Assembly (NCBI RefSeq): GCF_001659705.1
Contig: NZ_CP015971.1
Coordinates: 1,984,001-2,048,000 of the forward strand
Length of the DNA stretch: 64,000 nucleotides
Direction of reading: 5' to 3'
From: Arachidicoccus sp. BS20
GTDB lineage: Bacteria > Bacteroidota > Bacteroidia > Chitinophagales > Chitinophagaceae
The first letter of the stretch is position 1. The number at the start of each line of letters is the position of its first letter. The translations under genes were made by a program, and so were the position numbers. Shown in pieces: positions 33,859 to 41,870 of this stretch. The notes under the pieces were generated by a model, which was given only the letters and a program-made list of their open reading frames with translations, made no database searches and had not been told where the DNA came from.

Positions 33859-36264
33859 TTACTCCGTCTTCAAACTCTTTACCGGATTGGCTCTCGCTGC
33901 TTTAATTGCTTGAGTGCAAACGGTAGCCATCGCTATTATTATAGCTGTTAATGCCGCCGTTAAAACAATCCATACAGAAATATGTATGCGATAAGCAAAA
34001 TTGTTCAGCCAACCGTTCATTGCCCAAATGGAAACAGGCAGTGCAATGACGATGGAAATCAAAACCAGTTTTATAAAATCTTTACTCAACAATTTTGTAA
34101 TGCTGAAAACACTTGCGCCCAGCACTTTGCGAATACCGATTTCTTTGGTTCTTTGCTCCGCCGTAAATGCCGCCAAACCGAACAATCCGAGACAGGAAAC
34201 AAAAATTGCCAGCACAGAAAACAGCATGGAAACTTTAGAGGTTGTTTGTTCCGAAGCGTACAAAGTAGCTAAATAATTGTCCAAAAATCTATAATCGAAA
34301 GCCGCATTGGGCGCGGCATTTTTAAACGCAGTTTGCAATTGCTGCATGGTTTGCGGTACGTTGCCTGTATTAAATTTTACAAGCATTTCATCAACCGATT
34401 CAGGTGCGTGCACACTTGTGTAATACAGGTAAGCGCCAATCGGTTTTCTCAAAGATTCAAAATTAAAATCGTCCACAACGCCGGTAATAACTACTTTTGT
34501 ATGAAAGCCCATCGCACTTATTTCTTTACCGATTGCCTGCTGAGGCGTATAACCAAGATAATCAATCGCCTTTTTATTTAAAATTGTATAAACAGTCGTG
34601 TCTGTTTTAGCCAAATTTTCGGGCAGCGTAGTTCCCGCAATCAGTTTTAAACCAAGTGTATTAATAATGTGTGCATCTGTATGACAAGTTTGTATTTGCA
34701 AACCGTTTTTGTCGTCCGTCGATTTATATAAGGAACGTCCACTTGCGCCTTCTCCGGGAATAGCCTGTACAGCAGAAACATCCATTACACCGCTTATATT
34801 TTTAAAATTATTCTTTAATGCATCAAACTGTTGCTTATTCTCAATGCCGCTTAAACCGATAGAAACAACACCATTTGGTTGGAAACCTAAATTCTTTTTA
34901 CCGATAAATTTCATCTGTTGGGAAACAATCATCACGGCAATTATCAATACAACGGAACACGTGAATTGCAAAACCACCAAGCCCTTTCGGAAAAATATAT
35001 CAAACAGATTCTTGGATATTTTTTTCTTCATCAGAGTGAGCGGCGAGAAAGAAGATAATACCAACGCGGGATAGCTGCCGGCAACAAGCGTTACAACAAG
35101 CCAAAGCAACAACACGCCTGCAAGCATTTCCAAAGAATACAATCCGTCTAACATTAAATGCTTGCCGGTAACATAGTTGAACAAATAAATGCTGCCGAAC
35201 GACAAAGCGTAACCAAGCAAAATGGCGAAGAATGCAATGAGCGCGGTTTCTACGTAAAAGCGTTTTATCATTTGCCCGCGCGATGCGCCGAATGTTTTGT
35301 TGATACCTACATCTTTCGCGCGCTTTTCGCTACGCGCCGTGGAAAGATTCATATAATTGATGCACGCAATAAACAAAATGAGAAAAGCCAGCAACGCGAG
35401 GTTTCTTACTTCTTTAATATCGCCGATGCGCGAACTGTAACTATCGGCAATACCTGCGGAATATAAATGAACATCTTTCAAAGGCTGCAAATACAAGCTA
35501 AACCAACGGTCGTCTTTCGATACGTTTTTATTTTCCAAAGCATTAAGTTTTGCATTTACGGCATGGATGTTTGCACCTTTGTTCAGCAAACAATAAGTCT
35601 CAAAACTTGCATTGCTCCACGAAACGGATTTGTACGCCCAGCTCGACAAAAAAGTCGCCATCATATCGCAATCAATCGTACTTGTGTAAGGCAAAGTTTT
35701 GTACACGCCCGTTACCAGCATTTGGTGCTTGTTGTCGATGGAAATGGTTTTACCGAGCGGGTTTTCGTTTCCAAATAGTCGCTGCGCTGCGGCTTGAGAA
35801 ATGACAATCGTATTCGGTTGAGACAATGCCGTTGCGGGATTTCCATAAACAAACGGCACGTCAAAAATTTTAAAAATATCCGGGTCGCACCAGTACAAGC
35901 CTTTTTCTACGAAAGTATTCTGCTCTACTTTCAAAGATGCCGGGCTGCCAAAATTGTTTTTGAGCATACGCGCCGCATATTTTACTTCGGGAATTTCTTT
36001 TGTAACATTGGGTGCAACAGCGTTGGGAACCGCTGCCCATTTTTCACTTGAAGTCGTATAACCTCCCGCAATTGTTTGTAAATTGACACGGTAAATATCC
36101 TGCTTGTTTTTGTACATATTGTCGAAACTCAGTTCTTCCATTACGAACAAAAACAAAGGAATACATACGGCAATGCCGATTGCCAAGCCAAAAATATTGA
36201 GCGCACTGAAAAGCCTGTTGGCTTTGATATTGCGCCATGCCGTTTTTAAATAATGTAGCCACAT
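33859..36264 (-). CDS. MacB/FtsX-type ABC transporter permease (second paralog)
   Basis: The 801-residue protein has the same two-half plan as its neighbour at 31327. Both start MWLHYLKTAW and share the FtsX signatures (here ARSEKRAKDVGINKTFGASRGQMIKRFY and QRTKEIGIRKVLGASVFSITKLLS), with the same terminal motif. It lies 96 bp upstream of the paralog in the same direction, so the two are probably one unit, perhaps forming a heterodimer. Its periplasmic domains differ clearly from those of the paralog, which suggests different ligands. No ATP-binding protein gene is nearby. Confidence 0.88.
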   Translation of the reverse strand: MWLHYLKTAWRNIKANRLFSALNIFGLAIGIAVCIPLFLFVMEELSFDNMYKNKQDIYRVNLQTIAGGYTTSSEKWAAVPNAVAPNVTKEIPEVKYAARMLKNNFGSPASLKVEQNTFVEKGLYWCDPDIFKIFDVPFVYGNPATALSQPNTIVISQAAAQRLFGNENPLGKTISIDNKHQMLVTGVYKTLPYTSTIDCDMMATFLSSWAYKSVSWSNASFETYCLLNKGANIHAVNAKLNALENKNVSKDDRWFSLYLQPLKDVHLYSAGIADSYSSRIGDIKEVRNLALLAFLILFIACINYMNLSTARSEKRAKDVGINKTFGASRGQMIKRFYVETALIAFFAILLGYALSFGSIYLFNYVTGKHLMLDGLYSLEMLAGVLLLWLVVTLVAGSYPALVLSSFSPLTLMKKKISKNLFDIFFRKGLVVLQFTCSVVLIIAVMIVSQQMKFIGKKNLGFQPNGVVSIGLSGIENKQQFDALKNNFKNISGVMDVSAVQAIPGEGASGRSLYKSTDDKNGLQIQTCHTDAHIINTLGLKLIAGTTLPENLAKTDTTVYTILNKKAIDYLGYTPQQAIGKEISAMGFHTKVVITGVVDDFNFESLRKPIGAYLYYTSVHAPESVDEMLVKFNTGNVPQTMQQLQTAFKNAAPNAAFDYRFLDNYLATLYASEQTTSKVSMLFSVLAIFVSCLGLFGLAAFTAEQRTKEIGIRKVLGASVFSITKLLSKDFIKLVLISIVIALPVSIWAMNGWLNNFAYRIHISVWIVLTAALTAIIIAMATVCTQAIKAARANPVKSLKTE

Positions 36265-36371
36265 AGTGTCGAATTTGTATAGTTTGAAAAAAATACCCCC
36301 TGAAAAATATCACACGATATGCCAATTTTTCAACTAAATGATAATCAATTACTTAACATTTTACCAAAAAC

Positions 36372-36420
36372 AAAAGTGTATCAAAACCGAACACCTACTG
36401 TCCGATTTTGATACACTTTT
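36372..36420 (-). terminator. Terminator behind the third permease gene
   Basis: Arms 36372-36390 and 36401-36420 carry AAAAGTGTATCAAAA and its complement and close a long stem with one mismatch. A T-rich tail follows on the minus strand. It separates the gene at 36442 from the permease pair. Confidence 0.8.
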
Positions 36421-36441
36421 TTAAAAAAATTAAACACTTTT

Positions 36442-37701
36442 TTATTCGTACCGCAAGGCTTCGATAGGATTCAGTTTCGATGCTTTTACCGCAGGATAAA
36501 TGCCTGCCAGCAAACCCGTAGCGGCACACGCAATAACACCGCCAAGCACCCATGCCCAGGGAACTACAAAGCCGGTCTTTAACAGCATCGCGAACAGATT
36601 GCCGACCAAAATGCCCAACAAAATACCAAATGCTGCACCAAGCAAACTGATAATGGTAGATTCAAATAAAAACTGCTGACGAATATTTTTCTTCTTCCCG
36701 CCAATAGCTTTTACCAAACCAATTTCTTTGGTGCGCTCGCTTACCGACACCAGCATAATATTCATCAAACCAATTGCAGCACCAAGCAATGTAATAGCGC
36801 CAATTGCAATAGAACCCCATTCGATATATTTCAGATTGTTCAGCAATTTCTCAATAAATTCATCACTTTTATTAACTACAAAATTATCATCTTCCATCGG
36901 CTGCAACTTCCGCACGGCACGAAAAATGCCAGTGGCTTCACTCACAGCATTTGAAACCTGCTGTACATTGTTTGTGGCAATACCGAGTGAAAAAGAATTT
37001 GCCGAACTTAATCCCATACGGCGGATATTGTTGTAAGAAGTAAGCACAAAATTGTCCTGGCTGCCACCCGAACCTGAACCCTTCGCCGCAAGTACACCAA
37101 TGACACGATAAGGCAATGTGCCCAGCAAAATCATTTTATCAACCGCACGAGATACATTATCGCCAAAAAGTTTTGCGGCTACATCATTTCCCAGTACACA
37201 CACATTTCTGCCGGACTGCACATCGCTCAATGAAAGATTCCGTCCACTCTGAACCCTAAAGCCATTAACTAAAATATAATTTTCATCGCCGCCGCTTAGA
37301 GAAATATTGGGATTGGTCTTGATATTTTTATAATGAATTTCCACGCTTCCGGTTACAGCCAATGCAATACTCACACTTGCTGGAAATTTGTATATCCGTT
37401 TAAATGCTTCCGCTTCGGTCAGACTGATGGGTTTATCCAAATCTGATTTTTTGTGCAGCTTGCCCGTTTTTACGCGCACGCTGTTGCCGAAACGTTGCTG
37501 GTCTTTAAAAGTAATGGTAAACCCGTTTGCGCCCATACCCGAAAATGTCGAACGCATTTTTTCCTTCATTGCCGTAGTAGATGTAACGATACCGATAAGC
37601 GCCATAATGCCGAGTGCAATAATGGTTACAGTAATACCTGTGCGCAACTTATTGCTTCGCACGGTGCGGAAAGCCAATGAAAATGAATCGGAAATATCCA
37701 T
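36442..37701 (-). CDS. ABC transporter permease (MacB C-terminal type, four TM)
   Basis: The 419-residue protein has one MacB/FtsX unit: TM1 (about 18-40, GITVTIIALGIMALIGIVTS), a periplasmic core domain (about 45-280) and three TMs (about 290-400), with SERTKEIGLVKAIGGKKKNIRQQFLFE and the end KLNPIEALRYE. It is half the size of the two permeases downstream and closer to LolC/MacB-type permeases. I chose ATG 37701 (MDISDSFSLAFRTVRSNKLR) because conservation starts there; a longer reading from 37764 would add 21 poorly conserved residues. The cognate ATPase is not in the window. Confidence 0.88.
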   Translation of the reverse strand: MDISDSFSLAFRTVRSNKLRTGITVTIIALGIMALIGIVTSTTAMKEKMRSTFSGMGANGFTITFKDQQRFGNSVRVKTGKLHKKSDLDKPISLTEAEAFKRIYKFPASVSIALAVTGSVEIHYKNIKTNPNISLSGGDENYILVNGFRVQSGRNLSLSDVQSGRNVCVLGNDVAAKLFGDNVSRAVDKMILLGTLPYRVIGVLAAKGSGSGGSQDNFVLTSYNNIRRMGLSSANSFSLGIATNNVQQVSNAVSEATGIFRAVRKLQPMEDDNFVVNKSDEFIEKLLNNLKYIEWGSIAIGAITLLGAAIGLMNIMLVSVSERTKEIGLVKAIGGKKKNIRQQFLFESTIISLLGAAFGILLGILVGNLFAMLLKTGFVVPWAWVLGGVIACAATGLLAGIYPAVKASKLNPIEALRYE

Positions 37702-37758
37702 GAAATAAAGGTAAGCAGCGAAAACCGTGCGCGAAAATTTTTGTGATGAACGGCGAGG

Positions 37759-37855
37759 TTTCACACAGAGATCAGAGTAAATGGGACACAGAGAAATTTG
37801 CTACCGGTTGTAAAACGCTACTCTATGACTTAATTTCTTTATTCTCTGTGTGAAA
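37759..37855. repeat. Palindromic repeat with TTTCACACAGAG ends (97 bp)
   Basis: Perfect 12-bp inverted ends: TTTCACACAGAG at 37759-37770 and CTCTGTGTGAAA at 37844-37855. An inner GACACAGAGAAAT is near 37785-37797. It fills the gap between the FtsX-type gene and the small gene at 37859, ending 4 bp before the stop of the latter. MITE-like, no ORF. Confidence 0.7.
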
Positions 37856-37858
37856 TGT

Positions 37859-38206
37859 TCAAATAAACCCTTGCTGTTCAAAGTAAAAAAGAATATGGTC
37901 TTTCAGAAAATTTTCCTGCTCGGCGAGCGACAGCGTTTTATGCTCTTTCAGTTGTTTAAAATGCGGAAAACCGTCTTCGTCTGTTTTTTCCAATTCATAA
38001 TATCCGCTTGGGGTTAATACCGTGCAAACGGCTACGTGCATCAAGTCCTGCTTTTGTTCTTTGGTAATCTTTGGTTGCACAAAACCGGTTTCCTGCATTC
38101 CTATCAGAAATAAAATTGCTTCCATATCCGGCTTCTTGCCAAACTTTTCTGCGAGCTTCGCTTCCAGATTCCACCAGCGCTGCGTCAAATCGTCGTTGAT
38201 ATTCAT
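37859..38206 (-). CDS. Conserved hypothetical protein, 115 residues
   Basis: I do not recognise a named family. The protein is soluble, mixed alpha/beta, acidic, with no signal peptide. Visible phrases are DDLTQRWWNLEAKLAEKFGKKPDMEAILFLIGMQETG (helical) and VLTPSGYYELEKTDEDGFPHF (beta). Normal codon use and a clean start next to the divergent serS promoter support it as a real gene. Nothing in the context assigns a function. Confidence 0.75.
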   Translation of the reverse strand: MNINDDLTQRWWNLEAKLAEKFGKKPDMEAILFLIGMQETGFVQPKITKEQKQDLMHVAVCTVLTPSGYYELEKTDEDGFPHFKQLKEHKTLSLAEQENFLKDHILFYFEQQGFI

Positions 38207-38289
38207 TTTGCAAAAGTAAGAAAGAAGTTCATTGCTTATCGTTATGTCAAACTATGACCTATTCGCTATGAACCATGAACCGATTTAAC

Positions 38290-38297
38290 TATCTTTG
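38290..38297 (+). promoter_or_regulatory. -7 promoter element of serS
   Basis: TATCTTTG is an exact consensus match 15 nt before the serS ATG at 38313. It overlaps the TTG at 38295, so translation starts at the ATG. No clear -33 element. Confidence 0.6.
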
Positions 38298-38312
38298 CGC
38301 CAAAATTTCTCG

Positions 38313-39581
38313 ATGTTACAAGTAAGTATTTTGAGGCAAAACCCCGATTGGGTAAAAGAAAGATTGCAGGTAAAAAATTTCACTCGTCTTGATTTAGTGG
38401 ACGAAATTATTGCTTTGGATGATGAAAGAAAAAAACTGCAAACGGAGTTTGATAATCTTCAGTCGAAAATAAATTCAGCATCAAAAAGCATCGGCGCATT
38501 CATGGCGCAAGGCAAAAAAGAAGAAGCGGAAAATCTGAAAAATGAAGTCGCGTTTTTAAAGCCAACGCTCGAACCTTTGAAAGCACAAGCTGCGGAAACG
38601 GAAGAAAAATTGCACAATGCTTTGGTGCAATTGCCCAATTTGCCTAACAAATTAGTTCCTCTCGGGAAATCTGCGGAAGACAACGAAATTGTGCGTGAAG
38701 GCGGCACAAAACCAACGTTGAATGAAAATGCTTTGCCCCATTGGGATTTGATAAAGAAATATGATTTGATTGATTTTGAAACAGGTGCAAAAATCACGGG
38801 AAGCGGCTTTCCTTTGTATAAAGGTAAAGGTGCAAAGCTGCAACGTTCGCTTGTTCAGTATTTCCTGAACTTCAATGTTGATGCGGGTTACACGGAATAT
38901 ATTCCGCCGTTTATGGTCAATGAAAGTTCGGCGTACGCAACAGGACAATTGCCCGACAAAGAAGGTCAAATGTACCACGCAACGGAAGATAATTTTTATC
39001 TCATTCCGACTGCGGAAGTGCCTGTAACCAATATTTACCGCGACGAAATTTTGAAAGAAATCGATTTACCTTTGAAGCTCACGGCACATTCGCCATGCTT
39101 CCGCCGCGAAGCGGGAAGCTTTGGAAAGGATGTGCGCGGATTGAATCGTGTGCATCAGTTTGAAAAAGTGGAAATTATCCAGATTGTTCATCCCGATAAA
39201 AGTGAAGAAACATTGAACGAAATGGTTGCGCACGTCGAAAAACTGATTCAATCGTTGGAACTGCCTTACCGAATTTTGCGTTTGTGCGGTGGCGACATGA
39301 GCTTTACCAGCGCCATTACTTACGACTTTGAAGTCTTTAGCGCAGCGCAACAGCGTTGGCTCGAAGTAAGCAGCGTGAGCAACTTTGAAAACTTTCAGGC
39401 AAACCGTTTAAAGTGTCGTTTTAAAAATTCGGAAGGCAAAACGCAATTGGTGCATACATTAAACGGAAGCTCATTGGCTTTGCCGAGAATTGTCGCGGCT
39501 TTGCTGGAAAACAATCAAACGGAAAATAGCATTAATTTACCGAAAGTATTGCATGGATATTTCGGTGCAGAGAAAATTTAA
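38313..39581 (+). CDS. serS: Serine--tRNA ligase
   Basis: Class II synthetase of 422 residues that charges tRNA(Ser) and tRNA(Sec). The N-terminal long-helix coiled coil (about 25-105) grips the tRNA variable arm. The catalytic core has TAEVPVTNIYRDEI, motif 2 (HSPCFRREAGSFGKDVRGL, then RVHQFEKVE) and motif 3 (LNGSSLALPRIVAALLEN). I chose ATG 38313 (MLQVSILRQNPDWV) because the -7 box lies just upstream. A palindromic terminator follows. Confidence 0.97.
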   Translation: MLQVSILRQNPDWVKERLQVKNFTRLDLVDEIIALDDERKKLQTEFDNLQSKINSASKSIGAFMAQGKKEEAENLKNEVAFLKPTLEPLKAQAAETEEKLHNALVQLPNLPNKLVPLGKSAEDNEIVREGGTKPTLNENALPHWDLIKKYDLIDFETGAKITGSGFPLYKGKGAKLQRSLVQYFLNFNVDAGYTEYIPPFMVNESSAYATGQLPDKEGQMYHATEDNFYLIPTAEVPVTNIYRDEILKEIDLPLKLTAHSPCFRREAGSFGKDVRGLNRVHQFEKVEIIQIVHPDKSEETLNEMVAHVEKLIQSLELPYRILRLCGGDMSFTSAITYDFEVFSAAQQRWLEVSSVSNFENFQANRLKCRFKNSEGKTQLVHTLNGSSLALPRIVAALLENNQTENSINLPKVLHGYFGAEKI

Positions 39582-39591
39582 TTTACCATTC

Positions 39592-39620
39592 AGCCCACGA
39601 TTTAAATCGTGGGCTTTTTA
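39592..39620 (+). terminator. Terminator of serS
   Basis: A continuous 24-bp palindrome, AGCCCACGATTT (39592-39603) with its complement to 39615, followed by a T-run. The psd -7 box begins only 4 nt further on. Confidence 0.88.
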
Positions 39621-39623
39621 ATT

Positions 39624-39631
39624 TACCTTTG
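39624..39631 (+). promoter_or_regulatory. -7 promoter element of psd
   Basis: TACCTTTG is an exact TAnnTTTG match, 17 nt before the psd ATG. Its upstream half would overlap the serS terminator hairpin, so the two sites are tightly packed. Confidence 0.55.
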
Positions 39632-39648
39632 CCTCGCAAATTTTATTT

Positions 39649-40308
39649 ATGACCATACACAAAGAAGGAACGACATCTATCGTAATTGCAGCAATTATTG
39701 TAGCAGTTGCAAGTCTTACGGCAAATTATTTTCTGATGCCGGCATTCGGTTACATTTATCTCGCGATTCTTTTTATACTTATCGTTTTATTTTTGTTCAT
39801 CGTTTCATTTTTCCGTATTCCGAACAGGCATTTTTCCGAAGGGGAAAATAAAATTATCGCGCCGGCAGATGGAAAGGTTGTGGTCATTGAAGAGATGGTT
39901 GATGATGAATATTTTAAAGGGAAAAGATTGCAAATGAGCATTTTTATGAGTCCGGCAAATGTGCATGTGAACCGATATCCTGTTAGCGGTAAAATCGTGT
40001 ACAATCAATATCACAAAGGAAAATATTTAGTTGCATGGCATCCGAAATCTTCAACGGATAACGAGCGTCAAAGCATTGTGATTGATAAAAAAAGCAAAGG
40101 CGAAATTCTGGTAAAACAAATTGCAGGCGCGCTCGCAAAACGTATTTGCAACTATGCAAAAGTGGGCGAAGAAGCAAAACAAAACGATGAATTGGGCTTT
40201 ATAAAATTCGGCAGCCGCGTGGATGTATTGTTGCCAATTGGCATAGAAATAAAAGTGCAACTCAATCAAAAAGTACAAGGCGGCGTAACCGTTTTGGCAA
40301 CCTGGTAA
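39649..40308 (+). CDS. psd: Phosphatidylserine decarboxylase family protein
   Basis: It decarboxylates phosphatidylserine to phosphatidylethanolamine at the inner membrane. The 219-residue protein is of the short (PSD-B/archaeal-like) type with two N-terminal membrane segments (about 8-58). It has the conserved IIAPADGKVVVIEE and SIFMSPANVHVNRYPVSGKI. The autocatalytic site FGSRVDVLLP (near 190) gives the pyruvoyl group after cleavage between Gly and Ser. Repeat copy B follows its stop by 11 bp. Confidence 0.93.
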   Translation: MTIHKEGTTSIVIAAIIVAVASLTANYFLMPAFGYIYLAILFILIVLFLFIVSFFRIPNRHFSEGENKIIAPADGKVVVIEEMVDDEYFKGKRLQMSIFMSPANVHVNRYPVSGKIVYNQYHKGKYLVAWHPKSSTDNERQSIVIDKKSKGEILVKQIAGALAKRICNYAKVGEEAKQNDELGFIKFGSRVDVLLPIGIEIKVQLNQKVQGGVTVLATW

Positions 40309-40319
40309 AACAAATATTT

Positions 40320-40474
40320 AACCACATAGAAAGATAGAATTTAAGCGAAGTATTAAGAATTGATATTTTTAGACACACAGAAATTCATAGTATTCTCATC
40401 TTTGATGAAAATCTATTGTACAGCTTTAACTTTCGCAGCATTCATCTATGCAAAAGCTATGTTTCTATGTGGTT
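40320..40474. repeat. AACCACATAG terminal-inverted-repeat element, copy B (155 bp)
   Basis: Ends AACCACATAGA (40320-40330) and TCTATGTGGTT (40464-40474). Its right half aligns base for base, with few changes, to copy A at 22320-22484 (shared CATAGTATT, GATGAAAATCTATTG, GCTATGTTTCTATG). Like copy A it lies between a stop codon and the next co-oriented gene. Confidence 0.8.
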
Positions 40475-40497
40475 ACAATTATTCAAATTAAATTAAG

Positions 40498-41175
40498 ATG
40501 AACCCGAAACAAATTGCAGGCGAAAAAGCCGCATCGTACATTAAAGACGGAATGAACGTAGGACTCGGAACAGGTTCGACATCATTTTTCGCGATACAAA
40601 AAATAGGCGACCGCGTAAAGAACGAAGGGCTGAAACTCAAGTGTATCGCCACTTCCAACGAGTCGGAAAAATTAGCACGCGAATTAAACATTCCGATTTA
40701 CGGTTTTGATGAAATCAAAGAACTTGACATTACCATTGACGGCGCCGACGAAGTGGACAAAGATTTTAATCTTATCAAAGGTGGCGGCGGCGCGCTGTTG
40801 CGGGAAAAAATTATCGCATACATTACCAAACACTACATCATCATTGTAGATGAATCGAAGGTTGCGGAAACACTTGGAAAATTTCATTTGCCTGTTGAAG
40901 TAGTACAGTTCGGTTGGCAAAGAACGTTTGACCATTTGCAAAATTTAGGATGCGTTCCAACATTACGTCAAAAAAATAATCAACCATTTATTACCGACAA
41001 CGGCAACTATATTCTCGACTGCGATTTTAAAAAAATAGAAAATCCGAAATCGCTGGAAGCCGCTATTCATGAGATTCCGGGCGTGGTGGAAATCGGTTTG
41101 TTTATCGATAGAACGAATACTTTAATCGTCGGGCATAGCGACGGCGAAGTTGAAATTTTTGAAAAAACTAAATAG
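40498..41175 (+). CDS. rpiA: Ribose-5-phosphate isomerase A
   Basis: It interconverts ribose-5-phosphate and ribulose-5-phosphate in the pentose phosphate pathway. The 225-residue protein has the RpiA signatures GLGTGSTSFFAIQKIG (about 22-37), the catalytic DITIDGADEVDKDFNLIKGGGGALLREKI (about 77-105) and IVGHSDGEVEIF at the end. Length is as in E. coli. The insertion of repeat copy B directly upstream means its promoter or leader may lie in or next to the repeat. Confidence 0.96.
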   Translation: MNPKQIAGEKAASYIKDGMNVGLGTGSTSFFAIQKIGDRVKNEGLKLKCIATSNESEKLARELNIPIYGFDEIKELDITIDGADEVDKDFNLIKGGGGALLREKIIAYITKHYIIIVDESKVAETLGKFHLPVEVVQFGWQRTFDHLQNLGCVPTLRQKNNQPFITDNGNYILDCDFKKIENPKSLEAAIHEIPGVVEIGLFIDRTNTLIVGHSDGEVEIFEKTK

Positions 41176-41219
41176 TTCTGCTAGGAACTATTCTCTATGA
41201 ACTATTAACTATAAACTTA

Positions 41220-41870
41220 ATGGCAAAGGCTTTTATTTTCGACATGAACGGAACGATGATTGATGATATGCAATATCACACCATCGCGTGGCACAAAGTG
41301 CTGAACAATCTGAATGCAAATCTTTCTCTCGAAGAAACCAAATTGCAGATGTACGGCAAGGGCGAAGAAATGTTCGACCGCGTTTTCGGTAAAGGAAAAT
41401 TTACCGATAATGAAATGCAGGAAATGATTATGCAGAAAGAACTCGCGTATCAGGATGAATTTCGTCCGCATTTAAAATTGATAAAAGGTTTGCATGAATT
41501 TTTACAAAAAGCACAAGAAAAAAATATCGGTTTGGCAATCGGCACAGCTGCTCCGAAAACCAATGTGGACTATGTATTGGACGGCTTGCAATTACACGAA
41601 ATATTCAGTGCAGTAGTAGGTGCGGAAGATGTAACTACCAGTAAACCCGACCCTGAAGTTTTTCTGAAATGCGCTTCGTTGCTAAATGTTTTTCCCGAAG
41701 ATGCGATTGTATTTGAAGATTCTCCCAAAGGCATAGAAGCTGCACGCAACGGAGGTTTCAAAGCAATTGCGATTACAAGTTTTCATGCGAAAGAAGACTT
41801 TGACAAATTTGATAATGTGCTTTTTGTGATTGATGATTATGAGGATGAAAGGTTGAAGGAGTTGTTTTAA
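41220..41870 (+). CDS. HAD-superfamily phosphatase/phosphomutase-like protein
   Basis: The 216-residue protein resembles beta-phosphoglucomutase and related HAD sugar-phosphate phosphatases. Motif I reads FDMNGTMIDD (residues 6-15) with nucleophile Asp8. The second Asp of the usual DxD is Asn10, which removes the standard general acid/base. Motif II is IGTAAPKT, motif III SKPDPEVFLKCA, motif IV IVFEDSPKGIEAARNGG. The helical cap lies at about 15-85. The stop codon overlaps the stop of the convergent amidohydrolase gene by 4 bp. The substrate is unknown. Confidence 0.85.
   Translation: MAKAFIFDMNGTMIDDMQYHTIAWHKVLNNLNANLSLEETKLQMYGKGEEMFDRVFGKGKFTDNEMQEMIMQKELAYQDEFRPHLKLIKGLHEFLQKAQEKNIGLAIGTAAPKTNVDYVLDGLQLHEIFSAVVGAEDVTTSKPDPEVFLKCASLLNVFPEDAIVFEDSPKGIEAARNGGFKAIAITSFHAKEDFDKFDNVLFVIDDYEDERLKELF

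Noticed and set aside
31327-37701. A bacteriocin or antimicrobial-peptide export cluster
   Set aside because: Only permeases are present; there is no ATPase, precursor peptide or peptidase, so the label would be unsupported.
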